A DNA stretch of 64,000 bases from Desulfobacteraceae bacterium (lineage in GTDB: Bacteria; Desulfobacterota; Desulfobacteria; Desulfobacterales; Desulfobacteraceae), in NCBI GenBank assembly GCA_024226935.1, contig JAAELK010000423.1:27426-91425 (forward strand). The letters run 5' to 3'. A program made the translations under genes and the position numbers. Of this stretch, positions 27,180 through 37,054 are shown one piece after another (within the stretch, counting starts at the first letter, position 1; every line of letters begins with the position of its first letter). Below the pieces are notes generated by a model, which saw only the letters and a program-made list of their open reading frames with translations, made no database searches and had not been told where the DNA came from.

Positions 27180-28544
27180 ATGAATCCTGAAATTTTCAGG
27201 GAATATGACATTAGAGGGATTGCAGGCGAAGATCTTGATGAACAGGATGTCATTGATATTGGAAAAGCCTATGGTACATTATTAATTGAACAGGGCAAAA
27301 AAAGAGTATCCGTTGGAAGAGATTGCAGGATCACTTCAGACCGGTTTTCCCAAGTGTTTATCCAGGGTATTGTTTCTACGGGTTGTGATGTGGTGGATAT
27401 CGGTGTTTGTCCCACCCCTGTGCTTTATTTTTCCATCCACCACCTGGGATTGGATGGCGGGGCCATGGTGACTGCCAGTCACAATCCTCCGGAATACAAC
27501 GGGTTTAAGTTGATGGACGGGTTAAATTCTATCCACAGCCAGGGACTCCAGAATCTTCTGGGGATTATTGAACAAAAGGCCTATGTCCTGGGAGAGGGGC
27601 AAAAAACCCAAGCCGATGTTATTACGCCTTATCGGGCATGTCTGGTGGAAAATATCACCCTGAATAAAAAAATCAGGATCGGTATCGATGCCGGTAATGG
27701 TACCGGCGGAATTACCGCAGTGCCGGTGTTAAAAGAACTGGGATGCGAGGTTCATGATATTTTTTGTGACCTGGACGGTTCTTTTCCCAATCATGAGGCA
27801 GACCCTACCCAGAAAAAAAACCTTGGAGAACTTATCGAACTTGTACAAAAAAAAGGTCTGGACCTTGGGGTCGGTTATGATGGGGATGCCGATCGCATTG
27901 GGGTGGTGGACAAAAATGGGAATATGATCTATGGGGATCAGCTCATGGTGATCTATGCCAGGGAAATTCTTAAAAGAAAACCAGGGGCGACTTTTATATC
28001 GGAAGTAAAATGTTCCATGGTCATGTATGATGATATTCGAAAGCACGGTGGAAATGCCGTTATGTGGCGTACCGGTCATTCATTGATTAAGAAAAAAATG
28101 AAAGAGACAAAGGCGGAGCTTGCTGGAGAAATGAGTGGTCACATGTTTTTCAAGGACCGGTATTTCGGGTTTGATGATGCTCTCTATGCCACCTGTCGTC
28201 TTTTGGAAATTATGGCGGATACGGGTAAAGATGTGGATGAATTGCTCCAGGATCTTCCCCGGACCTTTACCACCCCGGAAATCAGAATGGAGTGTTCCGA
28301 CGCTATTAAATTTGATGTGGTGGACAAAATTGTGGCCCATTACAAGGCAAAACCAGGCCAGGAAGTGATTGATATTGATGGACTTCGTGCTGTGTACGAA
28401 GATGGGTGGGGCCTTGTCAGGGCATCCAATACCCAGCCGGCCCTGGTGTTACGTTTTGAATCGTTGACCCAAAAACGCCTGGATGAGATCCGCCGGGAAA
28501 TTGAGTCCACCCTGGAGCAAATAATAGCTAAAATTAATATCTAA
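27180..28544 (+). CDS. Phosphomannomutase/phosphoglucomutase
   Basis: 454 residues from the ATG at 27180, preceded by AAGGAGGGG. Alpha-D-phosphohexomutase signatures: FREYDIRG at the N-terminus, the phosphoserine loop TASHNPPEYNGFK (about 98-110), the metal loop DGDADRIGV (about 240) and the sugar-specificity loop GEMSGHMFF (about 318). The C-terminal phosphate-binding loop is RASNTQPALVLRFE. It interconverts hexose 6- and 1-phosphates for nucleotide-sugar synthesis. AlgC/PMM-PGM type by length; specificity not determined. Confidence 0.92.
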   Translation: MNPEIFREYDIRGIAGEDLDEQDVIDIGKAYGTLLIEQGKKRVSVGRDCRITSDRFSQVFIQGIVSTGCDVVDIGVCPTPVLYFSIHHLGLDGGAMVTASHNPPEYNGFKLMDGLNSIHSQGLQNLLGIIEQKAYVLGEGQKTQADVITPYRACLVENITLNKKIRIGIDAGNGTGGITAVPVLKELGCEVHDIFCDLDGSFPNHEADPTQKKNLGELIELVQKKGLDLGVGYDGDADRIGVVDKNGNMIYGDQLMVIYAREILKRKPGATFISEVKCSMVMYDDIRKHGGNAVMWRTGHSLIKKKMKETKAELAGEMSGHMFFKDRYFGFDDALYATCRLLEIMADTGKDVDELLQDLPRTFTTPEIRMECSDAIKFDVVDKIVAHYKAKPGQEVIDIDGLRAVYEDGWGLVRASNTQPALVLRFESLTQKRLDEIRREIESTLEQIIAKINI

Positions 28545-28575
28545 ATAAATTGAGGAGATAAATTAAAGCGGTTAA

Positions 28576-28601
28576 ACCCCAGGGGCTTGTCCCCCCGGGG
28601 T
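28576..28601 (+). terminator. GC-rich hairpin after the phosphohexomutase
   Basis: ACCCC (28576-28580) pairs with GGGGT (28597-28601) and inner GGGG with CCCC around CTTGT. It lies 32 bases after the stop. A T-rich stretch comes only about 13 bases later. Confidence 0.45.
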
Positions 28602-28627
28602 ATTTGTCCGGTTAATTTTTTGTTTAT

Positions 28628-30490
28628 ATGCAGTTATCGTTACAGCAGCAAAATGCCGTTGATCATATAGGTTCCCCGGCCCTGGTTGTTGCCGGAGCAG
28701 GATCCGGTAAGACCCGGACCCTGACGGCTAAATTTTCACACCTGACAGCCATGGGCCATGATCCTAAACGTATATTGGCCATCACCTTCACCAATAAGGC
28801 CGCCCAAGAGATGAAAGCCCGTCTTATTGAGATGACAGGGTTGTCCCAGAGTAGTTTTCAATGGGTTCGTACCTATCACTCAGCCTGTCTCATGATTTTA
28901 AAAAAACATTGTGAGCTCATGGGATATACTCCACCTGTTCAGGTTTTTACCGTGTACCAGCAGGACAAGCTTGTCAAAGAGCTATGTGTGAAGAACAATA
29001 TTGAAAAAAAATATGCCAATCGGATTTTATCTTCCATCTCCAGGGCAAAAAACTCCGGTGATCCCCAAACATATTTTGATTTAAATCCGGGTTTTTTCAA
29101 TATCAGGTTCGAAGATATTTATTTCCAGTTTGAGGAACGTCTCAAGGAGATGAATAGTGTGGATTTTGACAATATTTTATTAAAAACACGGGATCTTCTC
29201 CGGGATCATGAAGCAGTTCGTACCTGGTATAAGCAGTATTTTACCTATCTTTTGGTGGATGAATATCAAGATACCAATAATCTTCAGGAGGATTTGACCA
29301 ACCTGCTTTTGGGAGAACACCGCAATCTGTTTTGTGTGGGGGATGACTGGCAGTCGGTTTACGGATTTCGGGGCAGTAATATCAACCATTTTTTACAGTT
29401 CCCGGATAAATATAAGGATTCAAAAATATTCAGGCTGGAAGAAAATTATAGATCCGCCAATGAAATTGTCCAGATCGCCAATGATGTGATCGATTATAAC
29501 CCGGATAAAATGGAAAAAAAATGTTTTTCCAAAAAAAAGGGTGGCGTGGTTGAAATTCATAATTTCATGTCCGATGGCCACGAAGCTGAATGGGTGGCCA
29601 AAAGGGTGAAGGCCATGAATCGTGGTGGCCAGGGGATCCCCTTTGATAAAATGGCCGTGATCTACCGGACAAAATTTTGTTCTTTACCTTTTGAAAGAAT
29701 CTTTCGGGCCTTTCGGGTGCCCTACCGCATGATGGGATCCCAGGGCTTTTTTGAGCGTATGGAAATCTTGGATATTAATTCCTATTTAAGTGCCGCCTAT
29801 TTTCCCAATGATGACCTTTCCTTTGAACGGGTGGTTAATACCCCTAAAAGAGGTATTGGTCCCTCCATGGTTAAAAAAATAGCTGCCATGCGAACACAAG
29901 GAACAAGCCTCCAGGATGCGGCACGGATTATGGTTCAGGACCGGGTGCTTACAAAAAAGGTCCATGAAAATCTTTCCTCTTTCCTGGAAATTTTGGATGT
30001 GATCCAGTCCCAGGCTCCGGCTGCAGCTATAGAAACCGTTATTGACCGCACCGGATATTATGAATATCTGGAAAAAAAGGTAAAGACGAATACGGAATTT
30101 ATTTCAAAAAAAGAGAATATCGAACAACTCATATATACGGCCAGATCTAAAAAAGATTTGCTGGAATACCTTGAAGAATCTGCTTTGATCCGGGAAGATA
30201 AAAAGGATGAGGATGAACAAAATTCAAAAGAGATAGCTCTTTTGACCATCCATTCCGCCAAGGGGCTGGAATTTGATACCGTTTTTATTGTGGGATGTGA
30301 GGAGCGCCTTTTTCCACATTGGCGGTCCATTGATGATGGAGATCAGGCCATTTATGAAGAGCGCCGTCTCATGTATGTGGCCATGACCCGGGCGGAACGC
30401 TTTTTATATCTCACCCACTCAAAATATAGGAAAGGAGAGTTTGCCACCCGGAGTCGCTTCCTGGACCAGATAAAAGAATGTCTGGATTAG
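28628..30490 (+). CDS. ATP-dependent DNA helicase, UvrD/Rep family (SF1A)
   Basis: 620 residues. SF1 motifs in order: Q-motif LSLQQQNAV, Walker A AGAGSGKTRT (about 22-31), motif Ia AITFTNKAA, Walker B VDEYQDTN, motif III VGDDWQSVYGFRGS, motif IV LEENYRS, motif V LLTIHSAKGLEFDTVFIVG, motif VI YVAMTRAERFLY. Its length is between Rep and PcrA with a short C-terminus. Likely roles are removal of DNA-bound proteins, restart of replication or repair. The next gene's possible upstream start overlaps its end. Confidence 0.93.
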   Translation: MQLSLQQQNAVDHIGSPALVVAGAGSGKTRTLTAKFSHLTAMGHDPKRILAITFTNKAAQEMKARLIEMTGLSQSSFQWVRTYHSACLMILKKHCELMGYTPPVQVFTVYQQDKLVKELCVKNNIEKKYANRILSSISRAKNSGDPQTYFDLNPGFFNIRFEDIYFQFEERLKEMNSVDFDNILLKTRDLLRDHEAVRTWYKQYFTYLLVDEYQDTNNLQEDLTNLLLGEHRNLFCVGDDWQSVYGFRGSNINHFLQFPDKYKDSKIFRLEENYRSANEIVQIANDVIDYNPDKMEKKCFSKKKGGVVEIHNFMSDGHEAEWVAKRVKAMNRGGQGIPFDKMAVIYRTKFCSLPFERIFRAFRVPYRMMGSQGFFERMEILDINSYLSAAYFPNDDLSFERVVNTPKRGIGPSMVKKIAAMRTQGTSLQDAARIMVQDRVLTKKVHENLSSFLEILDVIQSQAPAAAIETVIDRTGYYEYLEKKVKTNTEFISKKENIEQLIYTARSKKDLLEYLEESALIREDKKDEDEQNSKEIALLTIHSAKGLEFDTVFIVGCEERLFPHWRSIDDGDQAIYEERRLMYVAMTRAERFLYLTHSKYRKGEFATRSRFLDQIKECLD

Positions 30491-30510
30491 AGAGGGGGCG
30501 GTTTGTATCC

Positions 30511-31776
30511 ATGGATCTATTTTACGCCATAAAAGAGCCTGTGGCCCAACTTGTTACAAGACTTTTTCGGAATGGAAACCGGATTATTCCTTCGGATCAT
30601 AAAGGGATCTTTCTGACCCTGTTTTTTCTTGTGTTTGCCACGGTGACCGGGGTTGGAATCGTGGTGCCTCTATTGCCGATATATGCCAATGATCTTGGGG
30701 CCCCTGGGCTTTATGTGACCATGATATTTGCTTCATTTTCTCTCTCAAGAACTTTTTTATTGCCCCTTTTTGGTAAGCTTTCCGATAGGAAGGGTAGAAA
30801 ACCGTTTATCCTGGGGGGGCTTGTCATTTACGTTCTTGTCTCTTTTGCTTTTGTTTATTCCACCACGGTGGATGGTTTGATTTTTATCCGCTTTATCCAG
30901 GGGGCAGGGTCAGCCATGGTTATGCCAGTGGTCCAGGCCTATGTGGGGGAGATCACCTTGGAAGGGTCCGAGGGATACTCCATGGGGTTGTTTAATTTAT
31001 CCATGTTTCTGAGTCTTAGTTTGGGGCCGTTGATGGGCGGGAGCATCCATGATTTGATGTCCATGGATGCCGCCTTTGTCTGCATGGGGCTTTTATCTTT
31101 CTGTGGCCTGATCTTATGTTTTGTTTTTCTGCCGCCTTTGTCCATGGAAACTATTCGTTTAAAAAACAGGATACAGGTTCCCTTGGCCCTGCTAATCAAG
31201 GATTGGGAATTGGGTGCTCTAATATCATTCCGGTATAGCTATTCCGCCTGCATCGGGATTATCTGGTGTTTTCTTCCTTTGTTTGCCGATAAGACCTTTG
31301 GTCTTTCCGGTTCCAAGATCGGCCTGTTGGTAATGCTGGGTGTTTTTGTGTCAGGTATTCTCCAGGTGCCCATGGGATATGCCGCCGACCGGTTGAACAA
31401 GAAAATCATGGTGCTTCTGGGCGGGGCGTTTTCAAGTCTGGGTATATTATTGCCTTTTTTTGCCGGTTCTTTTTTTGACCTGCTGGTTGCCGTAACCATT
31501 TTTGGCATTGGTGGCGGCATTGCAATGCCGGCCATCACAGCCATGGCCCTGGTCAAGGGAGATGCAAAAAAGGCCATGGGGTCTGTGATGTCCTTGATGA
31601 CCGTTGCCCAGTCTTTGGGTATGCTTACAGGCTCCCTTATTGCCGGATTTGCCATGGATTTTTTCAGCCTTAAATTTGCCTTCCCCTGGGGTATGTTTAT
31701 CATGATAACAGGCACTCTGGCTTTTTTGCTTTTTTATAATCATCACCGATCAAATGGAAAGCTGGGGGCTGAATAG
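30511..31776 (+). CDS. MFS transporter
   Basis: About 421 residues with 12 predicted membrane segments. The first helix pattern is TGVGIVVPLLPIYANDLG, and the MFS loop 2-3 motif is present as GKLSDRKGRKP. The second half repeats it (YAADRLNKK). I favour the ATG at 30511, after a GGGGG run; an ATG at 30478 overlapping the helicase would add 11 residues. A drug/H+ antiporter is likely; the substrate is unknown. Confidence 0.85.
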   Translation: MDLFYAIKEPVAQLVTRLFRNGNRIIPSDHKGIFLTLFFLVFATVTGVGIVVPLLPIYANDLGAPGLYVTMIFASFSLSRTFLLPLFGKLSDRKGRKPFILGGLVIYVLVSFAFVYSTTVDGLIFIRFIQGAGSAMVMPVVQAYVGEITLEGSEGYSMGLFNLSMFLSLSLGPLMGGSIHDLMSMDAAFVCMGLLSFCGLILCFVFLPPLSMETIRLKNRIQVPLALLIKDWELGALISFRYSYSACIGIIWCFLPLFADKTFGLSGSKIGLLVMLGVFVSGILQVPMGYAADRLNKKIMVLLGGAFSSLGILLPFFAGSFFDLLVAVTIFGIGGGIAMPAITAMALVKGDAKKAMGSVMSLMTVAQSLGMLTGSLIAGFAMDFFSLKFAFPWGMFIMITGTLAFLLFYNHHRSNGKLGAE

Positions 31777-31791
31777 TTAAGAGGCGGTGAT

Positions 31792-34700
31792 TTATATTTG
31801 TTGAGCAAATTTTTTAACCCTGGACAATTCTTTTTTCAGGTTCTCCAGTTCTTTTGTCAGGTGTTGTTGTTTGAATCTACTTATTTTTTCAATGGACCTG
31901 GCTGTCTTGGATAGATCCGTTGCTCCCAGGTTAGCTGCACCTCCCTGGATTGAATGGGCTTGTTTTTGAATGGTTTGAAAATCTTTTTTCTTTTCAGCCG
32001 TCATCATGGTTGAAATCTGCCCATCGACCGTTGTTATAAATTCTGCCAGGACTTCAAGAAAAAAGGTTTTGTCATCTTCAAATTCTTCCAGGGCTTTTTC
32101 AAGATTAATGGGATTGTCAGGCTCCCGGGCAGATAAAATGTTTCTTTTAGAGGAAGATGATTCTTTGGATTCCAGGGCAATGACGGTCTTAAGGTTTTCA
32201 GCAGTGTAGGAGTAGACCATGGCGAGCAGATCTTTTTTCTTCAGGGGTTTGGTCATAAAATTGTCTAAATCTGCTGCCAGGCATTTCTCCCGGTAGCCTT
32301 TTATGGCATGGGCGGTCATGGCAATAATGGGAGTTCTATGGATCTTATGTTCTTGACCCGGATTGTTCCGGGCAAAGGTTGCGGCCAGTTTTTTTTCATG
32401 CTCCCGGATGAGGTGGGTGGCTTCATAGCCGTCCATTATCGGCATTTGAATATCCATGAGGACCATATGGAATGGTCGGTCTTTGAACAGCTTAACGGCT
32501 TGCAGCCCATCGACTGCCAGGCTGACCTGGAATCCCTGGCTGGTTAAGTGTTTGATTACCACCTGTTGGTTGGTGGGATAGTCTTCGGCCACTAGAATTT
32601 GTAGTTTTTCCCCTTTTGGTTTTATGTCTGGAACCGGCTGGGATGCCTGGGTGGTGGGTATCAGATCCGGTTGGAAGCAAGCTGTAAACCAGAAGGTAGA
32701 TCCGGCAGCCGGTTTGCTGACCAATCCGATCTTTCCACCCATCATCTTGACCAGTTGTTTTGAAATAGTCGTACCGAGGCCTGTGCCTCCATATTTCCGG
32801 GTAGTTGACCCGTCTGCCTGGGCAAAACCTTCGAATATGGTGCTTTGCTTTTCTTCTGGAATACCGATGCCGGTGTCTTTTACATTGAATCTGAGTTCTA
32901 TTAGTTCCCGGCTTTGTTTGATGGTTTCCGCCCAGACAGATATTTTCCCTCTAGGGGTGAATTTAATGGCATTGCTGATAAGGTTCGTGAGAATCTGGCG
33001 CAGACGTCCTGGGTCTCCTATCAAACGTTCCGGTGTATCAGTGGGTAGAGTACAAATGAATTTTATCCCTTTTTTTCGGGCGATTATGGTAAAGCTTGTG
33101 GCCAGGTCTTCAAACAAAAATCTGAGATTGAAGCCCTTTTGTTCCAATTCCATTTTTCCAGCTTCAATTTTTGAAAAATCCAGGATGGTGTTGATGATGT
33201 CCAGCAGTGAACTGGCTTCCGTATCGATGGTTTTGACAAGACCTTTCTGGTTATCATCCAGGGGGGTGTCCAGGATAAGTTCCACCATGCCTATGATGCC
33301 ATTCATGGGGGTGCGGATCTCATGGCTCATATTAGCCAAAAAATCACTTTTTGATTTTGTGGCCGATTCAGCCCATGCCTTGGCATCCTGGAGCTGTTTT
33401 TCCGCTTCTTTGCGTTCTTTGATGTCGGTAATGGTGCCCTCGATGCCAAGGATATTGCCCCGGGAATCCGTATAAAATTTACTGCTGGATATTATGGGAA
33501 TAATATTGCCGTCCCAGGTGAAAAGTTCCAGTTCAAAATTGCTGACCTGACCTTTTTGTGTCAGAGTTTTTATAAATTGGGTATATTGGGGACTGTTTCT
33601 ATAGAAAAGTGTTCCGATCTTATGTTTCAAGAGCAGATCATCGGAGTCATATCCAAGAAGACGTATTCCCGATGGACTTATCATGGTGAGATTTTGGTTT
33701 ATATCGGTTCTGTAAAAAACATCCTGCATGTTTTCAATTATTCCCCGGTATTTTTCTTCGCTTCTCCTTAAATTTGCTTCGGCATATTTGCGCTGGGTAA
33801 TATCCCGGATATTGCTGATCCATGCAGCTCGTCCATGGTATTCTGTTTTATCAGTCCTGATTTCCACACTGATCGATTTGCCATCCCTTGTGATATGGTT
33901 ATAGCGATTGGCCTGGGTTTTTTTTGTATTATGAATGTTTTGAATGATTTTGTCTAAATCTTTGTCCGGGTGCAAAGCGTGGGGGGTCATGGTTTTGAGT
34001 TCATTCTTGGTATATCCATAGGTGTTTAGGAATGCCAGGTTGCAGTCAACAATATTAAGATCTTCCTGATCAAATACCATGATGGGATCTGCAATATGAT
34101 TAAACAGACTCTTATATATTTTTTCAATTTTATTGCGTTCTTTAAAGGTCTGGTCAATATCTGTTTTCAGAATGGCAAGGGCATCAAAAACAACTTTATA
34201 GGGATGGGAATCCGGAATACTTTCAATGGGAATCCCCTCTTCATCCCAGTTGATTGAACCGATATAAGACAGCATCTCCTGTGACTGGACCCGGGATCTG
34301 TTTTTTAAAGATAATTTGTTAAATAATTGCCGGAAAAGGGAAGGTTTTAATTTTCCTGCCTGGATTTGCAAAGCCCTTGCTACGGCTGCGGCGTAGCTGT
34401 TCACGGCTTCCGTGGGAGCTCCTGGTCTTTTCAGGTGTCTGCCAATATTGTACATCCATTTGATGTGTTTGGGCACATTGTAGATAAGATGTCCTTTCAG
34501 GTATCCTTGTTTTATCTTTTCAGCTATCCGCGTTGTTACTGCAATTCGGGCTTTTTGGGAGGGGATATTGGTGATCCGGCTATAGTCGGAAATCGCAATA
34601 AACGGGCGCCTGGCAAGACCTGCGGCCTTTAGAAATTGGTCATAGTGCCTGAAAAGTTCCATGGCACCCTCGTAGCTTATGATTCCTTTAGGTTTGATAC

Positions 34701-34857
34701 TTAAAATATTGGTATCTATGAGATGAAAGGTGACAAAATAGTCCCGGGTCAGTTGGATGTCGGTCCATTTATGACTCCTGTAAACCATGACCCCTGTTAT
34801 GGAACAGATGGTACCTGTAAAATCTTTGGGCAGATTCTGTTTTTTCTTAAGTTCCAT
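31792..34857 (-). CDS. Hybrid sensor histidine kinase (PAS-PAS-HisKA-HATPase-REC-HPt)
   Basis: 1021 residues without obvious membrane segments. Residues 1-190 are an unassigned input region. Two PAS domains follow (about 245-355 and 370-480). HisKA has the phospho-accepting His in NMSHEIRTPMNG (about 510). The ATPase shows N (ISNAIKF), G1 (DTGIGIPEE) and G2 (GGTGLG) boxes. The receiver has phospho-Asp in VLMDIQMP. A C-terminal HPt has its His in QAHSIQGGAANLG. This is a complete His-Asp-His relay; the response regulator is not nearby. It follows a K+ channel gene by 13 bases, with ribosome site AGGA. Confidence 0.92.
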   Translation of the reverse strand: MELKKKQNLPKDFTGTICSITGVMVYRSHKWTDIQLTRDYFVTFHLIDTNILSIKPKGIISYEGAMELFRHYDQFLKAAGLARRPFIAISDYSRITNIPSQKARIAVTTRIAEKIKQGYLKGHLIYNVPKHIKWMYNIGRHLKRPGAPTEAVNSYAAAVARALQIQAGKLKPSLFRQLFNKLSLKNRSRVQSQEMLSYIGSINWDEEGIPIESIPDSHPYKVVFDALAILKTDIDQTFKERNKIEKIYKSLFNHIADPIMVFDQEDLNIVDCNLAFLNTYGYTKNELKTMTPHALHPDKDLDKIIQNIHNTKKTQANRYNHITRDGKSISVEIRTDKTEYHGRAAWISNIRDITQRKYAEANLRRSEEKYRGIIENMQDVFYRTDINQNLTMISPSGIRLLGYDSDDLLLKHKIGTLFYRNSPQYTQFIKTLTQKGQVSNFELELFTWDGNIIPIISSSKFYTDSRGNILGIEGTITDIKERKEAEKQLQDAKAWAESATKSKSDFLANMSHEIRTPMNGIIGMVELILDTPLDDNQKGLVKTIDTEASSLLDIINTILDFSKIEAGKMELEQKGFNLRFLFEDLATSFTIIARKKGIKFICTLPTDTPERLIGDPGRLRQILTNLISNAIKFTPRGKISVWAETIKQSRELIELRFNVKDTGIGIPEEKQSTIFEGFAQADGSTTRKYGGTGLGTTISKQLVKMMGGKIGLVSKPAAGSTFWFTACFQPDLIPTTQASQPVPDIKPKGEKLQILVAEDYPTNQQVVIKHLTSQGFQVSLAVDGLQAVKLFKDRPFHMVLMDIQMPIMDGYEATHLIREHEKKLAATFARNNPGQEHKIHRTPIIAMTAHAIKGYREKCLAADLDNFMTKPLKKKDLLAMVYSYTAENLKTVIALESKESSSSKRNILSAREPDNPINLEKALEEFEDDKTFFLEVLAEFITTVDGQISTMMTAEKKKDFQTIQKQAHSIQGGAANLGATDLSKTARSIEKISRFKQQHLTKELENLKKELSRVKKFAQQI

Positions 34858-34870
34858 GGGGCTGGATCCT

Positions 34871-35899
34871 TTAATCAGGCCAGGTCAGATTCATGGGTCG
34901 GTTAAGGGCAATGAGCCAGATCCCGCATCCTTTGGAAACGGGTTCTTTACCTGGTGGGTTCACCATCACTTTGCCGTCGGGTTTTTTGAGGGCAAAACTT
35001 AAGTACTCATATTTTTCTTTCAGATAATTGTGCAGGTTCCACCATGTCGGATTTGGAAGAATTTCCGGTATTGTCACATAGTAGATCTCTTCATTGTCAT
35101 CTTCATTTCTCAACAGAATTTGAAGGGGAATATGAACCTTATCCTGCATGGCTTGAACCATCATTTCTGCCGTCATCTGCATAATGGTTTCAAATTTTCC
35201 GGGGATACTGGAAAAGGTATATAGGGCTTGACTTGAAAGACAACGGACCGTGACTTCACAGGTATCATTTTTTAACCTAAGGGCGTTGATCAGGGCAAAA
35301 AGGCTTTTTTCGTCGCTTCCAGTATGAATTATAATTTGGTCAGCCTGGGCGATATTGGCCTTGGTCAGGGCCCCGATAGTGTCCGGTTGCCCCTGGACGA
35401 AAATAAGATTCGTAAGTTCCGGTAAAGGGTGCCGGGGGATATTGGATAGTAGAACCAGATTGCGCCTTGCATAGTTCTCATCTTTTTGAATCTGTTCCAC
35501 CAGGCATTGGGTTTCTTCGGTATATCCCACCAGAAGAATGTGATTGGATCCTTTATAGAATTTTTCACCGTGCATTTTTTTATCTCTCCTTTCAATCAAA
35601 TAGGATGCAATATGGGTGATAAAAGCCGCTCCAAGCCCGATACCCATGAAAATGGGCAAAATTGTTGCTACAATTCTGCCGCCGGTGGAAACCGGGTATA
35701 GATCGCCGTATCCCACGGTGGTCGAGGTGACAATACTCCACCATAATGCGTCACCAAAGTGGGTCAGTTCTGTCCCCTGGGGTTCAACCAAGGTGATCAA
35801 AATACTTGAGACCAGAAGCAAAACCATATAGCTGATTGCAAGAGAGATGGTCCTGTGCCTGAAGCCTGCCCTGAGAATGGCTTTTAAAAAATAGATCAA
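34871..35899 (-). CDS. Potassium channel with RCK/TrkA-N domain (2-TM type)
   Basis: 342 residues. Two hydrophobic segments flank a pore loop with the selectivity filter TTVGYGD (about residue 60). A cytosolic RCK domain begins at HILLVGYTEETQCLVEQI (about 120); the TrkA-C-like end is less clear. The layout resembles MthK. TTG start with GAGG about 11 bases upstream. It is the first gene of a two-gene unit with the hybrid kinase, which suggests that K+ flux or membrane potential and signalling are connected; that is inference. Confidence 0.88.
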   Translation of the reverse strand: MIYFLKAILRAGFRHRTISLAISYMVLLLVSSILITLVEPQGTELTHFGDALWWSIVTSTTVGYGDLYPVSTGGRIVATILPIFMGIGLGAAFITHIASYLIERRDKKMHGEKFYKGSNHILLVGYTEETQCLVEQIQKDENYARRNLVLLSNIPRHPLPELTNLIFVQGQPDTIGALTKANIAQADQIIIHTGSDEKSLFALINALRLKNDTCEVTVRCLSSQALYTFSSIPGKFETIMQMTAEMMVQAMQDKVHIPLQILLRNEDDNEEIYYVTIPEILPNPTWWNLHNYLKEKYEYLSFALKKPDGKVMVNPPGKEPVSKGCGIWLIALNRPMNLTWPD

Positions 35900-36000
35900 A
35901 AAAAGGTTTCCTCTATAAAATTTTGGTTTACAGAAGGATTTTCCATATATTAATCAATTATACTATCCCATCGTGATTTGCACGAAATTTTCGATTATTG

Positions 36001-36789
36001 TTAGAACTCGATATGTTTTAATTCAATATCTTTCTTTATAATAGATTTTGCGGTTTTTTTAAATTGATCTGTCACATCCGAAACAAAAAAATCTGTTTGT
36101 CCGTTTTTGCTCATACATTTATCAAGATCCGGGTTTGCGTTTAAATAATTAACTACTTTATCAGCAACTGCTTCTGCAGAATCTATGAGTGCAATTTTTT
36201 TTCCGATTTTTTGTTGAATAATATCTTTTAAAACCGGGTAATGTGTACAGCCTAACACTAGAGTATCTATCTGTCTGGCTTTTAGAGGATGGAGATATTT
36301 TTTAATGATTGTTGTTGTTTCAGGCCGGTTGATCCATCCCTCTTCAACCAGGGGAACCAGAAGGGGGCAAGGTGCAGAATAGATCCTGGTTGATGGATTC
36401 AGCTTTTTTATCATTTTTTCGTAGACCTTACTTTTGATGGTACCCCTCGTACCGATTATACCTATTTGCTGTTTTTTCGATTGTTCCAATGCTTTTTCAA
36501 CAGCAGGTGAAATCACCTCGAAAACCGGAGTGTCTGTGAAATAAGACTCCACTTTATGCGTTGCAACACTGGATGCAGTATTACAAGCCATGATAATGAT
36601 TTTAGCACCATTTTCCAAAAGAAACTTACTGTTTTCCAGGGAATAATTTATAATAGTTTTACAGCTTTTAGTCCCATATGGTGTTCTTGCCGTATCTCCA
36701 AAATATACAATGTCATACCCGGGCAGTTTTTTCATAACAGCTTTTACAGTCGTAAGCCCGCCAATACCTGAATCAAATATACCAATCAT
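36001..36789 (-). CDS. murI: Glutamate racemase
   Basis: 262 residues from the ATG at 36789 (MIGIFDSGIGGLTT), the standard MurI start; a TTG 51 bases upstream is less likely. Catalytic cysteines are in ACNTASS (about 72) and GCTHYP (about 183), with the phosphate/carboxylate loops FGDTARTPYG and GTRGTI. It makes D-glutamate for peptidoglycan. Monocistronic and divergent from queF; the 48-bp hairpin sequence at 36892 lies upstream. Confidence 0.95.
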   Translation of the reverse strand: MIGIFDSGIGGLTTVKAVMKKLPGYDIVYFGDTARTPYGTKSCKTIINYSLENSKFLLENGAKIIIMACNTASSVATHKVESYFTDTPVFEVISPAVEKALEQSKKQQIGIIGTRGTIKSKVYEKMIKKLNPSTRIYSAPCPLLVPLVEEGWINRPETTTIIKKYLHPLKARQIDTLVLGCTHYPVLKDIIQQKIGKKIALIDSAEAVADKVVNYLNANPDLDKCMSKNGQTDFFVSDVTDQFKKTAKSIIKKDIELKHIEF

Positions 36790-36891
36790 AAATAATATTT
36801 TACTCAACAATTTATTGTTTTGTAACTCAATTTTTCCCAAGTTACTTTTTATTAAAATGCATCTTACCTTGATGGAACCTCAAAATCAAAC

Positions 36892-36939
36892 CATTCTCCT
36901 TGTTGTTTGATTTTAAAATCTCAAACAGCAAGGAGAATG
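36892..36939. repeat. Long inverted repeat (19-bp arms) between murI and queF
   Basis: Arms at 36892-36910 and 36921-36939 match at 18 of 19 positions (the single mismatch can form G-U in RNA) around a 10-base loop TTTTAAAATC. There is no adjacent T-run. It lies in the murI leader direction and upstream of the queF promoter. Possible roles: mRNA structure for murI, a regulator site or a remnant of a small mobile repeat. Confidence 0.7.
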
Positions 36940-36979
36940 TCGATGCTTTTTGCCGGGAAAAAAAGTAAATAAAACATCG

Positions 36980-37007
36980 TTGACAAGGTGTATAAGATAT
37001 ATATGAT
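36980..37007 (+). promoter_or_regulatory. Sigma-70-type promoter for queF
   Basis: TTGACA (36980-36985), a 16-base spacer and TATGAT (37002-37007). Start expected near 37014, giving a leader of about 40 bases, too short for a preQ1 riboswitch. Confidence 0.65.
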
Positions 37008-37054
37008 AAAAAGGTGATTAAATGGCCTGATAATAATTATAAAAGGTTCTTGAA

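Noticed and set aside
36937..36971. Tiny reading frame after AAGGAG in the murI-queF hairpin
   Set aside because: About nine codons, upstream of the queF promoter, with no evidence of transcription.
37008..37054. preQ1 riboswitch before queF
   Set aside because: The promoter leaves only about 40 bases of leader, without the aptamer stem-loop pattern.
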